This document shows positions 18,858 to 27,348 of a stretch of DNA of 64,000 nucleotides, in pieces. How positions within the stretch are numbered: the first letter of the stretch is position 1; the number at the start of each line of letters is the position of its first letter. Under the pieces are notes generated by a model, which saw only the letters and a list, made by a program, of their open reading frames with translations, made no database searches and had not been told where the DNA came from. A program made the position numbers and the translations under genes. Source of the stretch: Actinophytocola xanthii. Lineage in GTDB: Bacteria; Actinomycetota; Actinomycetes; Mycobacteriales; Pseudonocardiaceae. The stretch lies in NCBI RefSeq assembly GCF_001921205.1, contig NZ_MSIE01000053.1:18393-82392 (forward strand), written 5' to 3'.

Positions 18858-19570
18858 GGGGCGTAGAGGAGATCGCTCAGGCCGCCGCGGGCGTCGGCCA
18901 GCAGGATGGACTCGGCGGCCGCCGGGTCACCGGCGCGGAGGGCGCGGACGAGCGCGCGGTGGCTGGCGTAGCGGTCCAGCCCGAACGTGGGGTCACGGGC
19001 GATCCGCTCCAGCCGTAGGGCCCGCCGCTCGGCCTGGGAGAACACCCGGACCTGGTCCAGCAGGCGGGACAGCACCGGGTTGCCGGCGCACGCCTCGAGC
19101 GTGTCGTTGAACCGCTGCATCGTGTCCATCAGCTGGGTGAGGTGCCGCTGCGGGATCTCACCGGCCTGCTTGCGCTGGACGATGAGGATCAGCAGGTCGT
19201 CGGCCTCGTCGAGGATCGCGTCGAGGCCGTCGAGCTGGTCGGGTGTGGCGTGGCGGGCGGCGAAGCGGGCGACCATGCCGCGCAGGCCGATCTCCACCTC
19301 GGTCAGGTCCTGCAGCGCGGTGTCGCCGATGGCCGACACTGCCACGGTCCGGGGGCCCTTGCGCACCAGCAGGCCGTCCTGCTCGAGGCGGCGGATGGCC
19401 TCGCGCACCGGTGTCGGGCTGACCGAGAGCTGGGTGGCCAGACCGCGCTCGGTGACCTTCTCCCCGGCGCGCAGCGTCCCGGTGACGATCGCGTCGCGGA
19501 TGGCCCGGTAGGCGCGGTCGGCGAGCGTGTCGCTCCTGAGCGTCGAGAGCGGGTCGTCGGCCACCGTCAC
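18821..19570 (-). CDS. GntR-family (FadR/FCD) transcriptional regulator
   Basis: GntR regulator of 249 residues. The winged helix covers residues 15-80 (YRAIRDAIVTGTLRAGEKVT and SPTPVREAIRRLEQDGLLV are typical). The all-helical FCD effector domain covers about 95-230, with the usual metal/ligand histidines in FAARHATPDQ and YASHRALVRAL. It is divergent from the MFS/AtuA/DUF4387/RraA cluster and is its likely repressor, released by a carboxylic-acid type ligand as in related FCD proteins. The GTG start (MTVADDPLS) is the furthest upstream reasonable choice. Confidence 0.9.
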   Translation of the reverse strand: MTVADDPLSTLRSDTLADRAYRAIRDAIVTGTLRAGEKVTERGLATQLSVSPTPVREAIRRLEQDGLLVRKGPRTVAVSAIGDTALQDLTEVEIGLRGMVARFAARHATPDQLDGLDAILDEADDLLILIVQRKQAGEIPQRHLTQLMDTMQRFNDTLEACAGNPVLSRLLDQVRVFSQAERRALRLERIARDPTFGLDRYASHRALVRALRAGDPAAAESILLADARGGLSDLLYAPQPADESSLPTS

Positions 19571-19607
19571 AGGATACCGGAGCCATGGCGAGCGATTTAT
19601 GCTTCTC

Positions 19608-19633
19608 TTGACAGTTTTGCTATAGCGTAACTA
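19608..19633 (+). promoter_or_regulatory. Promoter/operator of the AtuA-like catabolic cluster
   Basis: A perfect -35 box TTGACA (19608-19613) is followed by TAACTA (19628-19633) at a short 14-bp spacing. Between them lies the 8-bp palindrome GCTATAGC (19619-19626). A GntR dimer bound there would cover the promoter, which fits repression by the divergent GntR gene. The exact -10 box is uncertain. Confidence 0.4.
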
Positions 19634-19644
19634 CGGTCTCGCTC

Positions 19645-20931
19645 ATGCGCCCCACTGCGACGACGCAGAGCGCCGGCACCGGACGGCGGATCACCTTCCT
19701 GGTCGCCCTCGCGGTGTTCGCCCAGGAGGTGACCTGGAACTTCTACGACGCCCAGGTGCCGCCGCTGCTCACGGCGCAGCTGGGCAGCGCGGCCGTGGTC
19801 GGCCTGCTGATGGGTATGGACAACATCCTGGGGGTGTTCGTCCAGCCCTGGATCGGCAGCCGATCGGACAACACCCGGACCTCCTGGGGCAGGCGGATGC
19901 CCTACCTCATGGTCGGGATGCCGCTCGCCGCGGGGATCTTCCTGCTGATCCCGTTCGCCGCCGCGTCGTTGCCGCTGCTCGTCGCGGTCATGTTCGGCTA
20001 CGCGCTGGTCGTGAACTCGTTCCGGCCGGTCGCCGAAGCCCTGGTGCCCGACTTCGTCCGACCGGAGCGGCGCAGCCGCGCCAACGCCGTGGTCAAGATC
20101 GCCTCGGCGCTGACGATCGTGGTCGCCGCGGTGCTCAGCCTGCTGGTGGTCGACGATCATCCCACCGGCGCGTTCTTCATCCCCTCGGCGATGATGCTGG
20201 CGGCGGTGCTGGTGTTGGGCTGCACCGTCCGGGACAGCAGGTCTCCGGGGTACCAGGCCGCGCTGGCCGAGGACGCGGACCCGAGCTCCGCCGGCAGCGG
20301 GCGGATCCGGGCTCGCGACGCCATGCGCGACATCCTCCGCGACAGCGACCGCAGCCGGCTGCTGGTCATCCTCGCGATCGCGGCGTTCGGCGGCGCCTGG
20401 GCCGCCTCCCGCTCGCTGGTCACCCCCTACGGGATGAACGCGCTCGACCTGTCCCGCGGTGAGGCCGGGGGGCTGACCCTGGTCAGCGGGATCGCCTACA
20501 TCCTCCTCGCCTACCCCCTCGCCATGCTCGCCGAACGCGTCGGACGGCTGAAGGTGATCCTGGCCGGGATGGGCGTGTTCTGCGCGGCCCTGGTCGCCGG
20601 GACGGTGCTGCAGACCCAGCTCGGCACGATCGTCGCGTTGTCGGTCGCCGCCGTCGGCGCGGGCGGGTTCATCATCAACGCGGCGGTAGTGCTGTGGAAC
20701 CTCGCCCCGTCCGCCCGTGTCCTGGGCACCTACGCCGGTCTCTACAACGTCAGCTGGGCGATGGGCGGCTTCCTCGGCCCGACGGTCGTCGGCGCGATGG
20801 TCGACGTGACCGGCTGGCGGCTGATGCTGGTCGACGTCGCGCTGGTCACGCTGCTCGCGATCGCCATCGTCAGCCGCATCCTCGTCCTCCAGGGGCGCCG
20901 TGCCGCACCGACCACGGAAGGGAATTCATGA
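19645..20931 (+). CDS. MFS transporter (probable uptake permease of catabolic cluster)
   Basis: Major facilitator of 428 residues with twelve predicted helices. The SRSDNTRTSWGRRMPYLMVG segment after TM2 is like motif A of GPH/SLC45-type sugar symporters, and FRPVAEALVPDFVRPERRSR follows TM4. It is the first gene of a four-gene operon with AtuA-like, DUF4387 and RraA-like proteins, so it probably imports the compound they process. The stop overlaps the next start (ATGA). Substrate unknown. Confidence 0.88.
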   Translation: MRPTATTQSAGTGRRITFLVALAVFAQEVTWNFYDAQVPPLLTAQLGSAAVVGLLMGMDNILGVFVQPWIGSRSDNTRTSWGRRMPYLMVGMPLAAGIFLLIPFAAASLPLLVAVMFGYALVVNSFRPVAEALVPDFVRPERRSRANAVVKIASALTIVVAAVLSLLVVDDHPTGAFFIPSAMMLAAVLVLGCTVRDSRSPGYQAALAEDADPSSAGSGRIRARDAMRDILRDSDRSRLLVILAIAAFGGAWAASRSLVTPYGMNALDLSRGEAGGLTLVSGIAYILLAYPLAMLAERVGRLKVILAGMGVFCAALVAGTVLQTQLGTIVALSVAAVGAGGFIINAAVVLWNLAPSARVLGTYAGLYNVSWAMGGFLGPTVVGAMVDVTGWRLMLVDVALVTLLAIAIVSRILVLQGRRAAPTTEGNS

Positions 20932-22307
20932 GCAACCAGCCCCTCGAGGCGGTCCGGGTTCTGGCGCCGACCGGGATGCTCGGCGCCGGCTTCAGCGAGG
21001 CCACCGTCGAGCGCGGGCTCGCCCTCGGCGCCGACGTGATCAGCGTCGACGGCGGCTCGACCGACTCCGGCCCGTACTACCTCGGCTCGGCCACCGCCAA
21101 GACGACGGCCGCGGCCGTGGCCAGGGACCTCCGCATCCTGTTGACCGCCGCGGCCAGGGCCGACATCCCGCTGGTCGTCGGGTCCTGCGGCACCGCCGGG
21201 ACCGACGCGGGCGTCGACTGGGTCGCCGGCATCGTCGCGGACCTCCAGGCGGAGGAGAACCTCTCCCTGCCGGTGGCGCGGATCTACAGCGAGCAGGACC
21301 CGGCCGAGCTCAAGGAGCACCTGCGGGCGGGCCGGGTCCACCCGCTGGCCCCCTCCGGCCAGCTGGGCGCCGAGGTGATCGAGAGCTGTCAGCACATCGT
21401 CGGGATGATGGGCCACGAGCCCATCGTCGAGGCGCTGGCCGCGGGTGCCCGGGTCGTGCTCTGCGGGCGCGCCACCGACACGGCCGTGGCCGCGGCCTAC
21501 CCGCTGATGCGGGGCATGCCGGCCGGCCCGTCCTGGCACGCCGCCAAGATCGTCGAGTGCGGTGGGCAGTGCACCACGAACCCGGTCGCCGGCGGGGTGC
21601 TGGCCACCGTCGACACGACGGGTTTCACGATCGAGCCGCTCGCCCCCGAGGCGGCCTGTACGCCGATCTCGGTCGCGGCGCACATGCTCTACGAAACCGT
21701 CGACCCGTACCTGATGCGCGAGCCCGCCGGCACCATCGACGTCCGGGACGCCACCTACGTCGCGCTCGACGACCGCCGGGTCCGGGTCGAGGGCTCGCGG
21801 TTCCACCCCGCCGACCAGCACACGATCAAGCTGGAGGGCGCGCGGGCCGCCGGCTACGAGACGATGTCGTTCTCGGCCATCCGCGACCCCGGCATCCTGG
21901 CCGAGCTCGACGCCTGGGCCGAGTTCCTCCGCGCGATGATCATCGAGCGGGTCCGGCAGACGCTCGGTCTCGGGTCCGACGAGTACGCCTTCGACCTCCG
22001 CCTGTACGGCCACAACGCGGTGCTGGGTGAGCTCGAGCCGGGCGGCCCCCCGCCCCGCGAGGTCGGCGTCATGCTGCTGGTGAACGCGTCTACCCAGACC
22101 ACCGCCACCGCCGTGGCCAAGGTCGCGAACCCGCTCATGCTGCACCTGCCCACCCCCGGGCTGCCCTACCTCCCCAGCTTCGCCTTCGCCACCTCGCCGG
22201 CCGAGGTCGAGCGCGGCCCCGCCTACGAGTTCGTGCTCAACCACGTCGTCGACAGCGACCCGACGGCGATGTTCCGGACCGAACACGGAGACCACGCCCA
22301 TGCCTGA
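20928..22307 (+). CDS. AtuA-family protein (acyclic terpene utilization, DUF1446)
   Basis: DUF1446/AtuA-like protein of 459 residues. Family features are the start VRVLAPTGMLGAGFSEATVE, the VISVDGGSTDSGPYYLG motif, VVGSCGTAGTDAGVDW, and CGRATDTAVAAAYPLM. AtuA is named from the citronellol/geraniol pathway of Pseudomonas, where its step is not settled; many homologues sit in unrelated catabolic clusters paired with a DUF4387 protein, as here. A lyase or hydratase role is possible but unproven. The ATG at 20928 overlaps the MFS stop by 4 bp, and its end overlaps the DUF4387 gene by 8 bp. Confidence 0.88.
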   Translation: MSNQPLEAVRVLAPTGMLGAGFSEATVERGLALGADVISVDGGSTDSGPYYLGSATAKTTAAAVARDLRILLTAAARADIPLVVGSCGTAGTDAGVDWVAGIVADLQAEENLSLPVARIYSEQDPAELKEHLRAGRVHPLAPSGQLGAEVIESCQHIVGMMGHEPIVEALAAGARVVLCGRATDTAVAAAYPLMRGMPAGPSWHAAKIVECGGQCTTNPVAGGVLATVDTTGFTIEPLAPEAACTPISVAAHMLYETVDPYLMREPAGTIDVRDATYVALDDRRVRVEGSRFHPADQHTIKLEGARAAGYETMSFSAIRDPGILAELDAWAEFLRAMIIERVRQTLGLGSDEYAFDLRLYGHNAVLGELEPGGPPPREVGVMLLVNASTQTTATAVAKVANPLMLHLPTPGLPYLPSFAFATSPAEVERGPAYEFVLNHVVDSDPTAMFRTEHGDHAHA

Positions 22308-22635
22308 CCGCGCCACGCCCTCGATCGGCGACCTCGCCGCCGAGGTCCGGTCGAAGAACGCGGGCCCGTTCTGGGTCACGATGGAGCTGTTCATGCGGGA
22401 CGCCGCGGGCTACCGGATCGTCGCCGACCCCGCCTTCCTCAACGAGACAGTCGTCGCCGACCTGTACCGGGTCGCCGCGGACGACGTCCGCATGTTCCGC
22501 ATCCCCTCGCTCAACGTCGTCAAGATCTCCTTCCCCCGGCCGGTGCCGCAGGGCTCCCTCCACGACCGCGACATGCACGCGGGCCAGCACCACGTGCCGC
22601 TCGCGCTCCTCCCCGTTCCCGAGGGGACGAGCTAG
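22300..22635 (+). CDS. DUF4387 protein
   Basis: DUF4387 protein of 111 residues, the usual small partner of AtuA-like proteins. Family hallmarks are EVRSKNAGPFWVTMELFM near the start, and FPRPVPQGSLHDRDMHAGQ before the C-terminus. Constant pairing suggests a two-subunit enzyme with the upstream DUF1446 protein, but no activity is established. The ATG overlaps the upstream gene by 8 bp and the RraA gene follows immediately. Confidence 0.88.
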   Translation: MPDRATPSIGDLAAEVRSKNAGPFWVTMELFMRDAAGYRIVADPAFLNETVVADLYRVAADDVRMFRIPSLNVVKISFPRPVPQGSLHDRDMHAGQHHVPLALLPVPEGTS

Positions 22636-23307
22636 GTGGCCGAGAGCGAGATCGACCACGCCCGGCTCGCGGCGTGGGACACCCCGGCCCTGAGCAATGC
22701 GCTCCGCCGCACGCCGGCCGGCGCCGACGGGCAGCGATACACCGACGGGTCGGTCCACCGCCTCGCCGGCGGCACGCTGGTCGGCACCGCGGTCACCGCG
22801 GCGATGCGGGCGCGAGAGCCGGGCGAGGACTCGGTGCCGGTCGCGGACCTGCACCGGGCGGTCCTGGCCGTCCCGGGGCCGGTCGTCGTGGTGGTCCAGG
22901 ACCTGGACGAGGTGCCCGGCGCCGGCGCCTTTCTCGGCGAGGTCAACGGGACGCTGCTCTCGGCGCTCGGGATCTCCGGTTTCCTCACCAACGGCCGGGT
23001 GCGGGACGAGGCGGACCTGCGCGGGATGGGGTTCGCCGTGCACGCCGCCGGCCTGTGCGTGGCCCGTGCCCACATGCGACTGACGGCGGTCGGGGTGCCC
23101 GTCCGGGTGGCCGGCCTCGACGTCGCCCCCGGCGACCTCCTGCACGGCGACCAGCACGGCGTCCTGCGGATCCCCGTCGAGCTGGCGGCCGGGCTTCCCG
23201 ACCTGGCCGCCGAGATCCGCGAGGAGGAGCAGGCGATCGTGACCTGGGCCCGGTCCGACGAGTTCTCCCCGGAAGGGCTGCTGGCGTTGCGTCGGGTCCG
23301 GCACTGA
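22636..23307 (+). CDS. RraA-family protein (HMG aldolase-like)
   Basis: RraA-fold protein of 223 residues. The family includes 4-hydroxy-4-methyl-2-oxoglutarate/oxaloacetate aldolases and decarboxylases as well as the RNase E inhibitor RraA. The substrate arginine and metal aspartate pair of the aldolases is present as R123-D124 in TNGRVRDEADLRGMG, although the residue before the glycine is N where aldolases usually have D. Context as the last gene of a catabolic operon favours an enzyme over an RNase regulator. The GTG start directly follows the DUF4387 stop. Confidence 0.85.
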   Translation: MAESEIDHARLAAWDTPALSNALRRTPAGADGQRYTDGSVHRLAGGTLVGTAVTAAMRAREPGEDSVPVADLHRAVLAVPGPVVVVVQDLDEVPGAGAFLGEVNGTLLSALGISGFLTNGRVRDEADLRGMGFAVHAAGLCVARAHMRLTAVGVPVRVAGLDVAPGDLLHGDQHGVLRIPVELAAGLPDLAAEIREEEQAIVTWARSDEFSPEGLLALRRVRH

Positions 23308-23320
23308 ACTGGGGCACGGC

Positions 23321-24100
23321 CTAGGCGAGCACCGCGGCGATCTCCCGCTCCAGCTCGCCGCTCGCGCCGCTCTCGTCGACGGTGAGGAACCTGAGGTCCC
23401 GCCCGGGAAAGCGCTCCGCGGCCCGCCGCGCGACCGCGTCCCGCAGGGCGGGCGAGGCCACGCCGGAGGCGCCTTCCACGAACACGAGTGTCCTCGGCGA
23501 CCCGGGCAGGAGCAGGTCGATCGTGCGCATCACGTGCCGCTCGTCGAAGCTCGGGGAGATGTCGAAGAACACCGCGCCGGTGAGGTCCGCGGCGCCCTCG
23601 TCGCGCACCACCGCGTCGACCTCCAGCCCGGCCACCGGCACGCCGCGGTCGACGACCTTTCCGTTCGGCACCACGGCTTCCAGGGCGCGCAGGACCTTGG
23701 ACTCCAGCAGGACGGCGTTGACCCGAGTGGACAGTTCGAGCTGCCGCCCGGGGGCCGGTTTCGACGTCACCCGGTGGTCGAACTCGTAGCGGACGGCCTC
23801 GGCCACCACCTCCCGCGTGGCGATCGGGACGGCCTCGTCGGCGAGGACGTTCTTCACGGCCTGCTCGACCGGGCCGACCACCTCGTAGGACATCCCCTCC
23901 TTGCCGATCCGGTCCGGTACGCGGCCGGTGAGGCTCATCAGCAGTGCCAACCCACCCAGGAACAGCAGCGCCGTGGCACCCACCTCGTTGTCGGTGACGA
24001 ACACGGCCAGGCCACCGGCCACCCCCAGCGCGGCGCCGCCGACCGCGGCGGTCCACCGCTGCCAGGGACGCAACAGAACGGGACGACGTGGTTCTGCCAT
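23321..24100 (-). CDS. Membrane protein with C-terminal cytosolic domain, unknown function
   Basis: About 259 residues, no recognised family. Two hydrophobic segments near the N-terminus ([19 protein letters not shown] and ATALLFLGGLALLMSL) form a hairpin anchor. The remaining ~190 residues look like a soluble alpha/beta domain with EVDAVVRDEG and GAVFFDISPSFDE; the D-x-n-E spacing loosely recalls nuclease-like folds, but this is only a visual impression. I chose the ATG at 24100; a GTG at 24115 is an alternative. It converges with the RraA gene 13 bp away. Confidence 0.65.
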   Translation of the reverse strand: MAEPRRPVLLRPWQRWTAAVGGAALGVAGGLAVFVTDNEVGATALLFLGGLALLMSLTGRVPDRIGKEGMSYEVVGPVEQAVKNVLADEAVPIATREVVAEAVRYEFDHRVTSKPAPGRQLELSTRVNAVLLESKVLRALEAVVPNGKVVDRGVPVAGLEVDAVVRDEGAADLTGAVFFDISPSFDERHVMRTIDLLLPGSPRTLVFVEGASGVASPALRDAVARRAAERFPGRDLRFLTVDESGASGELEREIAAVLA

Positions 24101-24151
24101 CGGGCTGACCGTCACGCGGCGATCGTAGTGGCCAGGAAAGCCCTGTCCTAG

Positions 24152-25000
24152 TCAGGGTTTGCGGGCTACCGCGGCGGCGATGCACTGCTGCACGGCGTTG
24201 AGCGGGCGCAGTCGCGGGCCCTCCGGCCACCAGAGGTCGCTCAGCTCCCAGTCGGCCGGCTTGCCGGGCCCGGGCGGGATGATCTCCAGTCCGGGCAGGA
24301 ACTCCGAGAGCTCGGCCCGGGTGCGGAACCGGCCCGACGCCATCGGCCCGGTCAGGAACGACTCCTCCAGACCCCGCGCCAACGGGGTGAGCTCGGGCGT
24401 CTCCGGGTCGAAGAAGTGCGACACCGCCACGTAGCTCCCCGACGGCAGCGCCTCGACGTACTGCCTCATCAGCTCGCCGCCGTCGCTGCCGAGGTAGTGG
24501 TGCAGCGTGCCCACCTGGAGCAGGGCGACCGGCTCGGTGAGGTCGAGGTGCTTGTACACGACCTCGTGGCCGAGCACCTCGTCCGGCCGGAAGATGTTCG
24601 CGGAGATGAAGTGGGTGAGCTCGTTCTCGGTGAGCAGGGCCTGGCCGTGCGCGAACACGACGGGGTCGCTGTTGACGTACACGACCACGGTGTCCGGAGC
24701 GACGCGCTGGGCCACCTGATGGGTGTTCTCGGTGGTCGGCAACCCGGCCCCGCAGTCGACGACCTGGCGGATCCCGCACCGGTCCACGAGGAACCGCACG
24801 ACCCGGAGAAGGAACTTCCGGTTGGAGACGGCGAGGTCGGCCACCTCCGGGGCGACCCGCCGAGCCTGCGCGAGGACCTCGCGGTCGATCTCGTAGTTGT
24901 CCTTGCCCCCGAGCGCGGCGTCGTTCACCCGCGCGATGTTGGCCCGCCGCTGGACCCCTGGAGGCCCGAGGCGCGACCCGTTTCCGGGGACTTCGGACAT
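24152..25000 (-). CDS. SAM-dependent methyltransferase (DUF574 family)
   Basis: Actinobacterial DUF574 (PF04672) methyltransferase of about 282 residues. Signature stretches are NIARVNDAALGGKDNYEIDR near the N-terminus, the SAM-binding region QVVDCGAGLPTTENTHQVAQ, and VVYVNSDPVVFAHGQALLTE. These proteins are abundant in mycelial actinobacteria and their substrates are mostly unknown. The ATG at 25000 has ACGAGG 6 nt upstream; a GTG two codons earlier is possible. It appears monocistronic. Confidence 0.88.
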   Translation of the reverse strand: MSEVPGNGSRLGPPGVQRRANIARVNDAALGGKDNYEIDREVLAQARRVAPEVADLAVSNRKFLLRVVRFLVDRCGIRQVVDCGAGLPTTENTHQVAQRVAPDTVVVYVNSDPVVFAHGQALLTENELTHFISANIFRPDEVLGHEVVYKHLDLTEPVALLQVGTLHHYLGSDGGELMRQYVEALPSGSYVAVSHFFDPETPELTPLARGLEESFLTGPMASGRFRTRAELSEFLPGLEIIPPGPGKPADWELSDLWWPEGPRLRPLNAVQQCIAAAVARKP

Positions 25001-25088
25001 CAGCACCTCGTTGTGTCGACACGGCGGACCGCACCAACACTACTGACCCCGAGTAACGGGGTGTGCACGCGGGCGTGGCCCGCGTGAG

Positions 25089-25304
25089 TCACCCGCGCAG
25101 GCTCCGCCCGGCGCACAACGCGCACCCAGCGGACACGACCCCCAGTACCGTCGCCAGCAAGAGCGGCCACAGCCGGTTTGTGTTCACCGCCAGCAGCACG
25201 TTCAGCACCGCCGCGGTGAAGTACAACACTGCCAGGGTAAGCCAGCCGGTCGCCGGATGCAGCAGGACGCTGCGCGCGGTCCGGTGCGGTCGGCGTCGAA
25301 GCAT
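25089..25304 (-). CDS. Small two-helix membrane protein
   Basis: Product of 71 residues with a basic N-terminus (MLRRRPHRTARSV) and two hydrophobic segments (WLTLAVLYFTAAVLNVLLAV and LWPLLLATVLGVVSAGCALC). No family recognised. The ATG has GGAGG about 9 nt upstream; the longer frame above it has no signal. It lies between two methyltransferase genes on the same strand. Confidence 0.55.
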   Translation of the reverse strand: MLRRRPHRTARSVLLHPATGWLTLAVLYFTAAVLNVLLAVNTNRLWPLLLATVLGVVSAGCALCAGRSLRG

Positions 25305-25379
25305 CGATCGCACCTCCACTCCGTTACCCCAGGAATGTCGCCGCACGCCCGATTCGAGTTACCGCACTCGGGATATCGA

Positions 25380-26063
25380 TCAGATCACCCGGCTGGTCAC
25401 ACCATTTCGGGTGAGGTAAACCACATCAGGCTCACCTCGCGGTACGGAAACCGGCAACGCCTCCACGGCACCGAACCGGGTTTCGAGCCGCTTCGCGAAC
25501 GGCTCGCTCGCACCGGCGCTCCACACTGCGAGCACCCCGCCCGGCGCCAGCGCGCCGGCCAGCATGTCGAGCCCGGCGTCGCCGTAGAGCGTCGCGTTGC
25601 CGTCCGTGACCGTCCAGTCAGGACCATTGTCGATGTCGAGGCAGAGTCCGGCGAACCGCTGGCCGGACCTGGGCAGCCACTCCAGCAGGTCCGCCGCCAC
25701 ACAACGCACGCGCGGGTCCGCGAGCGCGTTCCCGTGCCGCTCACGCAGCGGCCCGCGGTTCCACTCGATCACGGTCGGTTCCCGCTCGACGACCACCACC
25801 TCGCCGACGCGCGGGTGGTCCAGCGCGGCCCGCAGCGAGAACCCGACACCCAGCCCACCCACCAGCAGCCGCCCCCCGGCCGGCATGCGCTCCGCCGCCG
25901 CGTCCACCATCAGGCGCTCGGACTCGCCGTTGCGGGTGTCCATCAGGAACACCCCGTTGGCGATGATCTCGAAATCCGCGCCGACGCGCCGCAGCACCAA
26001 CTCGCCGCACACGCCGTTCACCCGATCCAGGACAACTGGGGCTTGTTCGACTTCTTGGCTCAT
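25380..26063 (-). CDS. Spermidine synthase-like methyltransferase-fold protein
   Basis: Rossmann-fold protein of 227 residues similar to polyamine aminopropyltransferases (spermine/spermidine synthase family). It has the glycine-rich nucleotide loop LLVGGLGVGFSLRAALDHP, the acidic strand EVVVVEREPTVIEWNRG, VAADLLEWL, and LCLDIDNGPDW. It is shorter than true SpeE and lacks the N-terminal beta-barrel, so a different methyl- or aminopropyl-transfer is likely. The start MSQEVEQAP at 26063 is divergent from the DUF1918 gene across 50 bp. Confidence 0.8.
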   Translation of the reverse strand: MSQEVEQAPVVLDRVNGVCGELVLRRVGADFEIIANGVFLMDTRNGESERLMVDAAAERMPAGGRLLVGGLGVGFSLRAALDHPRVGEVVVVEREPTVIEWNRGPLRERHGNALADPRVRCVAADLLEWLPRSGQRFAGLCLDIDNGPDWTVTDGNATLYGDAGLDMLAGALAPGGVLAVWSAGASEPFAKRLETRFGAVEALPVSVPRGEPDVVYLTRNGVTSRVI

Positions 26064-26113
26064 CACAGTCAGCCTAGGGAGAGTTACCCTTGGCTCACGG
26101 AGGTGGTCCTCAG

Positions 26114-26323
26114 ATGCACGCGCAGGTAGGCGACCGACTCCACGTCCACGGTCGCAACGTAGGTATCCCCGACCAGCGGGGGAAGATCGTCGAGGTTCGG
26201 GGGCAGGACGGGACACCGCCCTACCTGGTCCGCTTCCCGGACGGCCGGGAGACCCTCGTGTTCCCCGGTCCCGACTGCGTCGTCGAGCACGAGGCGGACG
26301 GGAACGTCACCGAACCCGGGTGA
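26114..26323 (+). CDS. DUF1918 protein
   Basis: Small 69-residue DUF1918 protein with the family pattern VGDRLHVHGRNVGIPDQ, GKIVEVRGQDGTPPYLVRF, and ETLVFPGPDCVVEHE; an SH3-like barrel is expected. Function unknown. The ATG at 26114 has GGAGGTGG 8 nt upstream, so I rejected the ATG eight codons earlier. Its 3' end overlaps the convergent esterase gene by 17 bp. Confidence 0.88.
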   Translation: MHAQVGDRLHVHGRNVGIPDQRGKIVEVRGQDGTPPYLVRFPDGRETLVFPGPDCVVEHEADGNVTEPG

Positions 26324-27209
26324 CGAACTCGGCGACCAGGCGGGACGCGTCGGGCTCGGGCGGCACCGGGTCGGCCTCCGAGCGCGAGCGACGCCCGCCC
26401 GGCCAGGCATGCCCGCCGCCGGCCACCGTGTGCAACACGACCTCGCTGCCCTCGGCGCATCCCGCGTAGGTCGCCGTGGTCACCGCGCCCTCGGTGCGTT
26501 CGGTGGCCGGCCGCCGGCACCCGTCGTGGTCGACCCAGAAGCCCACCGAGTCCGCCACCGAGGCGTTCACCCAGCTCTCGTTGCCCGGCGCGGGCTGGGC
26601 CGGCGGCCCGCCGTCGTAGGGCACCAGCTCGTCCGCGGTGCCGTGCACGGCCAGGACGGACACCGGACGCGTCGGGCGGCAGGGCGTCACGTTCAGCGCG
26701 CCCGCCACCGGGGCGATCCCGGTGATGCGGTCGGAGAGCTCGCAGGCCAGCCGGTAGGACATCATCGCGCCGTTGGACATGCCGGTGACGAAGACCCGCT
26801 CCGGATCGGCCAGCTGGTCGGCCAGCACCTCGTCGAGCAGCGCGGAGAGGAACGCGACGTCGTCGATCCCCTGGCGCTGGGCGTAGCCGCAGCAGGCGCC
26901 GGCGTTCCAGGTCAGCAGCGAGGTGCGGCCGGAGCCGTTCGGGTAGACGACGAGGAAGCCCGCCTCGTCGGCCAGGTCGGACAAGCCGGTCTGGCCGGCG
27001 ACCTGCCGGGCGTTCCCACCCCCGCCGTGCAGCACGAGCAGCACCGGCAGCCGACCCTCGGCTCCGGGCGGGACGTGCAGCAGGTAGCCGCGTTCCCGAC
27101 CGTCGACGGTCAGCATGTGCTCATCGGCGGCGGCCTGCCTCGGGGCGGGCGCCCCCGAGCACCCGGCCGCGAGCAGGGCGGTGACCAGGACGGCGACGAG
27201 ATTGCGCAT
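26307..27209 (-). CDS. PHB depolymerase/esterase-family lipoprotein (LpqC-like)
   Basis: Exported alpha/beta-hydrolase of 300 residues. The N-terminus VAVLVTALLAAGCSG carries a lipobox (LAAGC), so it is probably lipid-anchored, as is mycobacterial LpqC. The oxyanion segment VLHGGGGNARQVAG, nucleophile elbow GMSNGAM and late His in GGGHAWPGG complete the catalytic set. The family contains poly-3-hydroxybutyrate depolymerases and feruloyl esterases; the substrate is open. I start at the ATG before the signal peptide, not 26 codons upstream. A terminator lies between it and ssgB. Confidence 0.9.
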   Translation of the reverse strand: MRNLVAVLVTALLAAGCSGAPAPRQAAADEHMLTVDGRERGYLLHVPPGAEGRLPVLLVLHGGGGNARQVAGQTGLSDLADEAGFLVVYPNGSGRTSLLTWNAGACCGYAQRQGIDDVAFLSALLDEVLADQLADPERVFVTGMSNGAMMSYRLACELSDRITGIAPVAGALNVTPCRPTRPVSVLAVHGTADELVPYDGGPPAQPAPGNESWVNASVADSVGFWVDHDGCRRPATERTEGAVTTATYAGCAEGSEVVLHTVAGGGHAWPGGRRSRSEADPVPPEPDASRLVAEFVTRVR

Positions 27210-27290
27210 GATCACTGGGTACCACTCGGGCGGCAGCGCCGGTGCGTCCTTACCCGATCCGAACACGACCCGAACGTGTCCGGACACGAC

Positions 27291-27324
27291 GGAGCCTTCC
27301 GGGCGTCCAGGCCCGGAAGGCTCC
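27291..27324 (-). terminator. Terminator downstream of ssgB
   Basis: Perfect 14-bp inverted repeat GGAGCCTTCCGGGC / GCCCGGAAGGCTCC with a 6-nt loop, 24 nt after the ssgB stop codon. On the same strand it lies about 80 bp upstream of the esterase gene, which therefore needs its own promoter. Confidence 0.8.
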
Positions 27325-27348
27325 CTCGTACCGGGGGGGGTTCGGTGC

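Noticed and set aside
23321..24100. Restriction-endonuclease-like function for the membrane protein
   Set aside because: Only a loose D/E pattern is visible; no PD-(D/E)XK motif can be laid out with confidence.
27333..27340. Run of eight G between the ssgB stop and its terminator
   Set aside because: It is outside any coding sequence, so slippage would not switch a protein; probably incidental.
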